Shown here: piece after piece, positions 16,001 to 28,900 of the stretch
Layout of the letters: each line of letters starts with the position of its first letter
Position numbering within the stretch: position 1 is the first letter of the stretch
NCBI RefSeq assembly: GCF_964340395.1
Contig: NC_135556.1
Span: 13,341,410-13,403,409 of the forward strand
Reading direction: 5' to 3'
DNA: 62,000 nucleotides
Source of the DNA: Glandiceps talaboti
Lineage: Eukaryota > Hemichordata > Enteropneusta > Spengelidae
The notes under the pieces: generated by a model
Told to the model about the DNA's origin: nothing
Database searches by the model: none
Seen by the model: the letters and a program-made list of their open reading frames with translations, nothing else
Translations under genes and position numbers: made by a program

Positions 16001-19000
16001 TTATCTGTTGAAAATTAATTTTTTCAGAATGTTCACATTAATTCAAATAAAAAGATTCCGGTTATCATGAAAATAGCCAATTATCAATATGCAAATGGGC
16101 TTGAAAGGTTTTATCCATTAAATGCAGCTTAAGTTGAAATTTCACTTTTCAAATGCCAGTAAATTTGACATGTCAGCTGCTGAATGCAGGTATTTACAAA
16201 AAATAATCACCTGCGTTAATTGGGCCATTTACCACCTGCAAATGTCAGTAATTATCAGCAATTTCTTCATGACTGCAATATTTATTTATTTATAAAAAGA
16301 TTAAGTTTGGAACAATAAACATTAGGTGAAAAAAAGTTAAGTGTTTGTTTCCGATAACATGACCTCAGAGAACTGGGTTGGTAGGTTGGGATTTTATTTT
16401 ATTTTATTCCATCTTTTTAATTATCTTTTATTTTTGAAAAAAATTGCTTCGACCCAAAACCAAACAAAATGTCAGTCAGAATACCCATTCTGTTTTTTGA
16501 TGAAAAATGTACAGACATCACTGGGAAAGAAAACAGACACGGTTGGGTTATCGGAAAAACATTTTTATTTTGCCTTAGCATGTATATAATCTGGAATGGT
16601 ACCCCTGTATACATCTACATACATAAACATCTCCTTATTTATAAGTTTTTGACTGATTTGAAAATATATTTTTGGACAATTTCACTCAGTAAAGATGCAT
16701 CCTTTTAAAGACACTTTGTGACAAGTACCGTAATGTGCATATACTGGTATAAATGCTTAATATTACTAGAATTCTTCATTATGCCCAAAATAAAATATCT
16801 GACACAATACCCTCATACTATACATCTACACACATCTACTTATTTACATGAGTTTTTGGGACAGATTTTTAAAAATAGTTTTAATATTAGTTCAGTAAAT
16901 ACAATTACCATCCTTTTCAAAAACTTTGCAACACAAATACATGAATATTGGCATTGCAGTATATTTTTATTATCTTTTCTTACAACCACAAAAAAATGAC
17001 ACATGGTTTAGTCATGACTATTAATTTATGATTGTCATGAGAAGGCCTCGCATGTTAGGGACAATCACACAATGTCACACAAGCTAATAAACGAACTTCG
17101 TTCTTTTAGGGGGCAGGGGGTCTGTAGTTCATTTCCACACTGTTAAACCAAATTTTGAAAACTTTCATGCCTTCAACAATAAAAGATTCTGTATTTACTA
17201 CAGAAATATTATTGATAAGTTGAATTTTTTTTTTACTTCTAATGTGATATACAGAGCTGGGTTTCCCGCCAGCATTTAATATGTTTACCATATTTTCAAA
17301 TTGTATCGATCATATTAATGTGACCACTACAATTTTCACCATGGTTTACAACATATATAAATGTGTCAATGCTGCACTTGTGAACGTTCATTTAGGGGGA
17401 GGATTTTTTAGCTTACGTGAACCAAGTTCATTTTATTGAGCTCGTGAGACATTGTGCAATTGTGCCTTAATAAGGTTTCCATACTCTAAATAACAAACCA
17501 ATTACAATTAATAACTTGTGACCAATTATTCTGATGACTTTTATCAATTTTTTATAAAAATTAATTTCACCCCAAAGGCTATGTAACACTCCACATTTGT
17601 AACTTCTAAGGACAGCGTCTTTATATATTGTTTATATTTTCTTACCTTAGTCAGTTTTCTTTTGCAAAAAAAATGAAATAAAAACTATTTTACACTAATT
17701 ATTTCAATATTTTTCATCATTTTTTCCCTTGCAAAATATTTTTTCACTACACAAGTCTTTGTACTTAAAACTTTTACTACATTCTTCATATATTGTCATG
17801 CTAGTTAGATTTCCTAAATGTGAAAAAGGAAAAGTAATTCAAATATTTTTCAAAAGAATTTCATGTGGTGAAAAATGTTTATCACAAAACTTCATAACAC
17901 ATCTCATTTGTAACTATAGTATCAAATGGACAAAGTTTTTCCATATTGTTCAAAATTGTCTCCGTTTGCAAGTGTGGAATAAATTAGGTATTACCTAACT
18001 TCCAATCTAAACACTTTTTGTCAAACGAGCACTTCACTGGATATAAAAATAAGATTTCATTTGCAGTATTTTTTTCAGTGAATCCATGGTTACTAGCGAT
18101 GACATTTAAATAAGGAAGCCCTGTATGACACGCAGCCATGTAGCCTTTATCTCTACTAATGATGTTTATCCACGTCGTCATGGTTACAAAGGAGTTTGTT
18201 TATTTCCTCAGAGTGGGAGGTCCATGCAATTATGACATGTGGTTGCTAATTGGCAGGATGTCTGATCATCATAAAAAAGTTAAAAGTCATACACACCGCC
18301 TAACCACATGATAAAGTTACTAATTGAATAATGCCTTCACTATTCTAATTGCTCAACAGTTGGCAACAAATACAAACCTCATTTAAGATGACACACTCTG
18401 CCATTTATCAAAATAGATAATAACAATGTGGTTGTCAGCTGTTATCATGTTAGTGTCATTGATAAGGTTATAACAGATTTAAAGGCCCATAATTTAATCC
18501 CAAGTTCTTGCATTAGTTTTTTTTTTCTTATCAGTGGCGCTACAAGGATTACAAAGGACCATGTGTTCAGGACTAACTTTTTTTTTTCTATGGTTTTTGC
18601 CAGACAACTGTTTTCCACACCTGAATCTTTGAAACTTGACATTTAAAATCAAGGGATTTGATCCCAGGTTTTCACATTAGTATTGCATCGTCTGTGGAGC
18701 CGTAAGGATTAGATACATATGTACTATCACTAATTGCTCATGACCAACTTTTTCTGTCACTTTGTCAGACAACTTTTTTTTTTTTTACCTAAGTGTTCAT
18801 CATAATTCAAAACTGGGTCTATGTTTTACATATTAGGCTATTTTTCTCTCATTTTTCTCGATTTTTTTTTTCATGAATTATGCTTGAGGTGGTATAGTAT
18901 AATATTATTCCCCAATATTTTTCTTCATTCAGCTGGAAAGTACTTGTGACCTAAGGGTTTGCCACTATAAGTCATTAAACTCATAGTGACAAGGCCCCTT

Positions 19001-20572
19001 AGGTCACTCATATTTTCCCTGGCTGAACAACGAAAAATATTCGGAAATACTATCTAAATATAGTGAAAGCTAAACACAAAACAGGATATTTCATTTCCTC
19101 TGAAACCTTGGACAACTGAACATGTGTGATTTAATCACTGTTAGCCATGGTCCAGGTGTAGATTTAAACTGATTACAACATGAAGGATACTTAGAACGGT
19201 TGGAAACACATCTACACACACTTAATGCATAATATGCTGCACTATACATGGTCAATACCTAATATGTCTCCACAGATGCAGTAGTCACCCATTTCATTGT
19301 TGAAAATTTAATATTTACCTCAGCATGTTATTTGTATGTTTTTTTTGGTTGCTAAGAGTGTGGAAAAGTGTCCAACCCTGAAAATAATGAGGCGTTCATT
19401 CATTTTCATCTGTCCAGTTGAATTCAAAGGTCACATAACAGTATGCTAATCGGAATGTACAGATGCTATCAACAATTCCCTTTTCTGTCAAGTTTATTTG
19501 TATTATCATGCAAGAAGCTGAATATCCCACAAATTCAATGCTTAGCAGATTTGTACACTCAAGACATAAACTTCTTGAATTCAGGCAAACATCATCAATA
19601 TTAGCGACTTCTTGTGAAGATATATTTGACATTTTGAAGCATATAAATGCCATTCCATAGTTTCTGGATATCCAATATCATTGGTTTAAATATCAGTGAT
19701 ATTTTGGTAGCAGAACATATGGTATACCAGCAGTAAATTGATAAATTTTTCAACTGGCTGACTTTTTCTTGAAAGCCTGACAGAATATTTACAATGAAAC
19801 TAAGAAAAATAGTTGCCCGTGTGTTAGTTGCACCTCTACTAAGGATATCGATTTCTCTGGAAGCACAGAACATAAGAAATGTATTCGTTAAAATTCATTA
19901 CGCAGACCAACTATCAAAGTTAATGATTACCTGCTGTTGAAAAGGGTGCACGTCCAACTCGGCCCATTTCCATCTCGGCCCACCAACTCGGCCCACCGTC
20001 TGCCAACTCGGCCAACCAACTCGGCCCACTCTCTGTCAACTCGGCCCACCAACTCGGCCCACTCTCTGCCAACTTGACTATAGATATTTAGTCCGCTATT
20101 CGTCAATTCGTAAATAGTCAAGATGTACAACTCGACGTGATTGTAACTTCAAAACCGAAACACTTTGAAATAAATGATTGCGTTTGTTACTAACGTATCG
20201 CCCACTTCGACATGACATGCACTCTAAAATGGGTTGATCTTTTTTTATTAATCGTTGAAAATGACAGAAACATTTTCGTCATGACGTGCGTGGGCCGAGT
20301 TGGCATGTAAATGGGCCGAGTTGGCATGTGAATGGGCCGAGTGGGCATGTGAATGGGCCGAGTTGGCGATGAGACGAGTTGGCAATGGGCCGAGTTGGTC
20401 CTACCCCCACCACATCATGTGTTTAGATGAAACTGAACAATTTAAAAGAGGGTCGAAGACATACCTGTTTAAAGTTTCTTACAACTTGTAACTGTTGATT
20501 TTAGCCATGTTTCTGTTTTAAACACTTTGAGGAATGGTTTTATTATGCTATTGATGTGTATTATTATTATTA

Positions 20573-20604
<32 letters not shown>

Positions 20605-23600
20605 TTTTTTTTTTACAGTATTTCTTAAATGTCTCTTTTAACTTATCAAATGTCTCTTTTAACTTATTGTGCAGCGCTTTTGAATATTTTCTTTTAAATA
20701 GAGGAAGCGCTTTAGAAATGAAATAAACGTTAAATGTTAAATGTTAGAATCTCTCCAAATAAAGTATGTGTGATTGAAATATGATTTTTGTATGTATAAA
20801 TAAATAAACGCTATGCCACACTTCTGTCTACATACACTAACCAAATTTCATGCAAGCTGTTTGTCTTTTATCTTAAACCCCGACATTCAATTGCAGCTGA
20901 TGCATACTGAAAGAGGGGAATCTTGCACATCATGCAATATAAACAAAAGAATTTCACAGTTCTACCGATGGTGGTGCTATTCTATCAGAAAACAGGGGCA
21001 TTTAGTATTGAGTACAAATATGTGGTTATACCTACTTAAGTTACTTTTCTGTCTTTGTGAAAGAGAAAAAAATGAACAGAAAATCCAGCAAATTAGCATT
21101 AGACACTACCCTAAACAAAAGTATTTCATGGTTCTACCTTTGGTGGTGCTACTGTTATATATAATCCCATGAAATCAGTTTTACATGATAATGTTCTGAG
21201 CATTATGACGTAAAGCCACCATTTATTTCATGGGATTATATATTTATCACATATATTAATTTTTTCTACAATTTTGAATCAAATTTTATTAATACTGCAA
21301 TGTTTTAATGCACTATATTCTTCATTGTGTATAAAAAAAAATGGGCTAAGCAAATTATGTAATCACATGATCTGACCGGAGATTAATTTTACGTACAGGT
21401 AACACTGTGTTGTGGTATCTGTAACCTTACGATGTACATGTAATATCAAATTTAGTTTTAATACATACATGTAAGTAAACCTTGACTGAATACGACATTT
21501 GTTCCCTCATTTTAATTCATAATTCGTTTGAGATTTTGTAAGTTCGGAGCTCTGAGCTTGACGGAAGACGAAGTAAGCTACGGCCTAAATTGTCAATGAC
21601 AATCATACATCATTTTTAGAATCATACAAATAAAAGCACCTCAGCATATCAGACTCATACCAATCAAGGATGTATGTAAATTAATGTGCGAATTTACTAG
21701 TTTTGAAGTACATAATTACTTGTATTACAATAACTAGATTGTAGCGCAAAATGGCAGGAACAGGTCATTTTGAACAGTTCAGAAAAAAAAAAGTTTGGTA
21801 GAACAGGGGTGATTCGGGTTTTTGATCTGCCCTGTTTGACGTCATCCAGGTGAAGATTTGTGCGTGTTTTATGTGCTAATAGAAGAAAACATTGACATTG
21901 GGTATTGTTGAGTACAAATATATGTCTATGATTATGCTTATTGTTATTAAGTCTTTATGAAGGAAAGAAAAACAAAGAAAGTAATCTAGAAAATCTTGCA
22001 AACTAGTAGACACCGTCACAAACAAAAGATTTTCATGGTTCTACCAATGGTGGCGCTATTCTAGTAGAAGGCCTTGGCATCATGTAACTCTGAGTCTACT
22101 TACTTTTAAGTCTTTGTGAAATTCTGCTCCCCATGTATCTGGTACACAATGTGTTGGCCACAGTGTCTGTTCTATTACTGGATCACCAGCAAAATGTACC
22201 GTGTCCAACATTTTGGCATCCTCAGCTTTGATCTGTTAGAGAAAGTATTGAAAAAGAGTCAGTTTAATGATGTAGTCTATCTGATAAACAGAATATGACA
22301 AGAGAGAAAGAAAGCAAAAAAAGAAAGGAAGAAAAAGAACTTACTGGAGATGAAGGTGCTAATTCTCGAAGTTTCAAATTTTCAAAGAATGAAATATGGT
22401 TGGCTGGATGCCAATCTCTGGTATATGCAATCACATCAAAGTCGATTTCTTCTATAAGTTTATTAATGAGGGGTATGACCTCTCCACCATCTTGACCAGC
22501 TGGACAGTTCTTGAGAGCTAACGAACCATCTATAAAATCATTCTGTATGTCAATCACTAGAAGTGCTGAGACTGGAGACAGGACCTGTAAGCAGATCAAA
22601 TTAAAGAAAATATCACAATAAATTCTTAGCACTTTTAATGAATTGATATACAGTAAACTCCTTGGCATTACAGAGGAGTTCCATGACAGAAAATAAGAAC
22701 ATTCTTGTTAACTTTGGGTTCTGGTTCTATGATTTTACATAATTTATATTGCATGCAATTCTCGCTAAAATCAAAGTGACACTTGTCTCTCATTCATTGT
22801 TCAGTGTAGGTCCTTGCCATGGACACCCATTGTCTCACTGGACTCAGCATATATATGTGTGTAATTGAAAGTCATGCAAGTGATGCAAAACCGTGAATGA
22901 TTCTCCAAAATCAAATTGACACTTGTCTCTCATTCATTGTTCAGTGAAGGTCCTTGCCATGGACACCCATTGTCTCACTGGAGTCAGCAGACATGAATAA
23001 TATATGTGTGTAATTGAAAGTCATGCAAATGATGTAAAATCATGAATCATTCTCCAAAACCCAAAGTTAACAAAACTACCTTTATTTCAACTATGTACAG
23101 TTAATAACAGACGTATCAAGTTCTCGCCACAAAATCATCACTTATCACTATTATCTAAGAACAAAATCAATGTATACACCACTAGAAGTGCTATGCTTAT
23201 ACAAAATAATAATTAATGTAGACTTTCCCCTATACATTTATACATACATACCAATGTACCAACTTCATCGCTATGTCTGCAAACCGACATCTTATTTTTT
23301 ATACTTCAGTGGTCTCAAATCACGAATGATGGCAATGAGTCATTTCCTTTTCATGAAGTATTTAAAAATATTCTTTAAGTAGAAACGTTATGTACGTTGA
23401 TGCTATTTCAAATGATTCCTAAAATAATGTTCAGTGGAATGGTACTTATTTATATACCATTGATATAACAGAACAAACCATATGGGTGGGTGAGTACAGG
23501 ATGTGAGAAAGTCAACAAGACAGAATACATAATGATATAGTGAATATTTAAACATAATTACATATTAGCATAACACATTTGTTATTTTGCCTTTGTTTCG

Positions 23601-25894
23601 TGACAACGTTTACACATGTAGATAGTAATTTCATTTTTCAAAATATCAAAGATTATATAATGACTTGTCCATATGATCAGCGCATACAACTTTATTGACA
23701 TTCTACCTCAAACTGATGAAAAGCAGAACAAAAAACAGGAAGTGAAACCATCTTGACATATAGGGAATACATCATTATTACCTCCCGTAAGGGTATGGGA
23801 GGTATTAAAAGGGGAATGTGTGTCTGTGTGTCTGTCTGTCTGTCTGTCTGTGTCATCATTTTCTACAATCGACTGGCTCAATTGTAATGGAATTTGGGAT
23901 ATATAATCTTTAGGGTAATAGTTAGACCTGATTAGGTTTTGAGCCAGATCTGTTAATGTTTAATTAGAGAAATTTGCATATTAATGAAATCAACTAATTA
24001 CGCAATATCTTAAGACTGCATACTTCAATTTCAATATAATTTATAACAACATACATTTGTCCTATAAAATTCGTTGATGTACCTTACAGCGTTAATGAAT
24101 AATTTGCATAATTAATTGTTTTGGGTAATTAGGCTATATCTTAAGAATGCATAATTCAAATTCAACATAATTTAGTATATACGTTAACCATAAGAAAACA
24201 CATATGTCCTATCAAGTTTGTTGATGTACCTTACAGTGTTAATGAATAATTTGCATAATTAATGATTTTCTGTAATTAGGCTATATCTTAAGAATACAGA
24301 CTTCAATTTCAATATAATTCAGTACACACGTTAACCATAACAATCGCATATGTCCTGTAAAGCTTGTTGATGTACCTCTCAGTGTTAATGAATAATTTGC
24401 ATAATTAATGATTCTTGGTAATTAGGCTATATCTTACGACTGCATACTTCAATTTCAATACAATTCAGTACATACATTAACCATAACAAATTGTGTATGT
24501 CCTATAAAGTTAGTTGATGTACCTTACAGTGTTAATGAATAATTTGCATAATTAATGATTTTCGGTAATTAGGCTATATCTTAAGACTGCATACTTCAAT
24601 TTCAATACAATTTAGTACATACGTTAACCGTAACAAAGCGGATATGTCCTATAAATTTTTTGATATAGCTTACAGTTTTAATGAAAAATTTGCATAATTA
24701 ATGATTTTAGGTAACTAGGTTGTATCTTAAAAATGCAAGCTTCAAATTTCATACAATATGATACATATATCAACCATAATAATACGCACCTGTCCTATGA
24801 AGTTTGTTGCTACAACTTTTACCTTTAATGAGTATTTTGAATAATGAACGATATTCAGTAATTAAGCAGTATCATGCACTCTTCAAATTCCGTATAATTT
24901 GGCTCGTACATTAACCTAAGAAAGCACGCTTGTCCAAAAACAAAGCCTGTTACCGTAGTTTTTTTAGTTTAATGAGTTATTTGCATAATTAGTGATTCCC
25001 TTATGGGAGGCATTCAGTTTAAATCTGGTTAATTTATATAACAATGTTATCATGGCTTCCGACTTGAAAAATCAATGAGAAACAACATATGCCAAGTCTG
25101 TATTTGTAACTCAATAAATTTCAAATAGTTAAAAAATGTGCTGAAAACTTTAAAAATATTTTACACATTTATTATGCTTTTGTCATGTATTGAGTTACAA
25201 ACAAGGACTTGGCAAGTAGGAAGTCATGATAAAATTGTTTTATATATAAATTAAAAATCCAAAATAAATACCTATCCTCATCCATATGGCCATTTTAATA
25301 TGAATGATTGTCTAATATGGAATAATAAAAATATGATCGATGGTCAATAATCATCATGAGACAAATTAATCATTGAAACCAAATTAAACAGATCAGAATA
25401 TACTCTCTCTGGATACAAAATTATGAGCGCAGCTGATGACTTCCCATCACACAAATGTCACTCGGTTGACAAGAAACACCAAACTTGAACCCATTCTCAA
25501 TTCACTGCTATTGTTCTTTCAGTGGTGCCCAATTGCCTTGTAGGTTTTAGCATGCATGAATATTTATTAGATGAACAATACATATTCACAAATATTGATC
25601 AGAAGGAAATAAATGATTATAACATTTGGTCTCTCTGGACAAAAAATTCTGATTGCAGTTGCTTGTCGACAAACCCTTATAAGTTATAACCCAACTGTCA
25701 TGATGATAAATGCCAGTCCTTTTTTTAAATTTTAACTGATGAGTATTACTTTTCATTGCCTCAGAATAAAATTATACTATGGCATGTTAGAATGTACACG
25801 TCATGACATGATTATCAGTGATGTATTAATACAAACACATTGTGCAATGATGCTATTACATGTAAATGAGGCTAAAGTGTATGTGTGTGTGCGT

Positions 25895-25933
<39 letters not shown>

Positions 25934-28900
25934 TGAGTGTGTGTGTGTGTCTGTCTGTGTGTGTGTGTGAGTCTGTTTACTGGCTGTAGATGTCCTCGTA
26001 TATCCTAGCCTCCAGGTATGACAATACACAAGAGCTCAGTAAAAAGACTAACAGTATAGTGTGTGTGCATTGTTGAACAAAATTTGAGATCATAAAATGA
26101 CATCAAATACAGACTATCATACTGCTAGTACTTACAATTGTCAGTGTTTGTTTTGCTAACACTGGGTAATGGGGGTGGGGGTAGACTAACATAAACTTGC
26201 ATAGATTTGCATATATCCTGTACTTTAATTATGGTAGGGAGCCCTGGTAATTTAACCATATAGACAGTGGAAGGGAACCCCTCCACTGTCTATGATATAA
26301 CTGATTAGAAAACTAAGGTATATTTTACCTACTTTAACTGCCCTTACCCAAAACCACTTTTATGTACCAGAAAAAACCACTACATTGTAATATTAAACAT
26401 TAAAGTGGCACAAGTCGAGTTTATACGGTTTCAAGTCAAGTGAAAATACTTACATAAACCATTCTAGTGTAATGTTGATGCATTCCTTCTATGACATTAC
26501 AATTGTCTTCTGGCATTTTTCAAACAGTTGATGATGGCATAGTAGGGCTTTCCTTCACATTTTTCATACATATAATAAATTATGTCATCAGATTGTTATG
26601 TTGTTTAAATAAGTTATGTCTTAATATAAAGTTTGAGTTCGGTCCATTTCAAGAGATGGTTGAGTATGCTTGTAGTCTAAGAATACTTAGAGCACCTTTT
26701 AAATATGCTAACAAAATTGTGACCGAAATGAATACACGACAGCTTGTGCCCCTTTAATGTATTGCAGATGTATATTTGTACTTACCTGTCTAAACCAGTA
26801 TTTCCAGCACATATTGAACTCTGCTAGGTTAATTTTACCATCCTGTGAGGAAAAAGAATGAAATCTAATTAATTCAGTGGTTAACAATACTGTGAAATAC
26901 TCAGTAGATAAAAATTCATTACTACATGTATATTGTTAGAATAGGTTGAGACCAGTGTGTTCTCTAATGATAGCCAAATTTTATTGTTGTGAGTCAAAAT
27001 GCTAAAAAACTCGCATTTCTTGTGAGTCACCACATAGCAAGATAAGGGAGCACCAAATTTTGGTGCATCAAATTGGCTTAGAGGGAACACTTGTTGAGAC
27101 CTTGTTAATTGTTCTATTTTGACCCTAGAATGCAAAATTGCTGGTACTGAGAATTTACATAGTTTAACCAACAGAACAGTTCCATGTATTTTAAAATATA
27201 AAATGGACAATAGGGAACTTCAAACCCGCCATGTTGAATGTTGCATCATGGGAAATGTGATAATAAATACTAATCAATCAGTATTGTAAACAATATTGTT
27301 ACATTTTTTGTAACCACAAATAATCAATTCATATTTACCCTGACCATTGTGGGAGGTTTATTTTAACAGTAGCTCCAGATTAGGTATTACACGATAACCA
27401 CATATAATCCCATAGTCCTTTGCGTCTGAGCATGCTCAGTCTGGATTGCAAGTTCCCTATTGCAAGTATTTTTTTTAATTTCATACTTACATTATCATCA
27501 TCTAGTAGCTGTATTAACTCTTTGACTTGTTCCTCTGATAACCGGTAGCCGCCATGGTTACCAATAAACAATGATTTACATAACTGACTAAATTCACTTG
27601 CATCCAAGAGACCATCACTGCAATAACAAACATCAATATATCATATTATTGCAAGACAAATTGCAGCAAAAAAAATGTCATGTAATATGTGTAGTCCACC
27701 ACCCAGCCTTGTCCTTATCAACAATTTGTTTACAATTAAACATCAGGGAGTGAAAGATTACACTTGTGATCAATAGGAAAAACTCACTGTTAGTAGGTAG
27801 TTTTAGCACAGCTTGAGATGGGCTTCAAGCTACAGTCCACATAATTTAGTTGTATGACAGGGTATGCTAGCCTATGCACATACAAATCCACACTGTCTTG
27901 TTCTACAGGATAGTACTGTATAGGGATTCCAGACTACTTACACAGAAAGATGATAATTCTTTGGAACACTATATCGTTGGAGATGTGCCAACCACCTACT
28001 TTTACTGATTTACAAGAAGGATGTCAGACTTGTAATCTTATTTTACTGCACCACTGCACCACAAATGTACTCCATAATGGACATGTATTTAGGGTTGCTA
28101 TTAATTCATTGATTGTAAATGGATATAGCAAGACTGTAGTTTACTGGATGATCTTTTTATTAGGTTATGGAATTAGGGTTAAGTAATGAATGGATGGGAC
28201 TTACACACCCTAACAAGAATAAAATTCATATCACTGATTGTGAATGATCCACTGAGCTACAAACGTTAATTCTAAATAAGGTGATCTTTTAATAGTATGA
28301 TTCACACTAGTACTGATTAAATAACTGACTTTAAGTTCAAGGTGATTGTGATTATGACTTTTATAGACAATTAGATTGTGATTTTTGTTGGCGATACAGT
28401 AACATGCATGGCTTGATTTTAGTAGGCTTGAGAGTTATCTAATGAGAGTCAGAATACTAGTAAGTGTGTGAATTTATACAATCCTTTACAAGTATGCAGA
28501 CTTCTCATTCAGTGATTTGCTTCTATTTGTATCATTTCATTATAGGGTTATCGGTGACCGAGCGGTTAAACCACTTGCCTCTTACCACTGTGGTCGGGGA
28601 TCGAACCCATTCAGGGTTTGATTAAATTTACCATGATGTAAGAAGATCTGTCGTTCAGTTTGACTCTACTGACCGAACAAAAAGGGTTTTCCCCAGGTAC
28701 ATCGGTTTCCTCCTGCATTAACACTGAACCTACGAGGGACGGCCCTCACTGGACTTCTTGGGAGACAATTGTTTATTGCTTAAAGAACTATCCAGTATAA
28801 ATAAAGATTATTATTATTATTATTATCATCATGACAGCGTGTGAACTCCTCATCAAACTGTTTAAGAACTGAGCCTTCCAAATATAATATTTGCAAAAAT

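Noticed and set aside
28545-28640. A tRNA gene (tRNA-like head with box A and box B)
   Set aside because: The cloverleaf cannot be closed and a SINE body with ATT tail follows.
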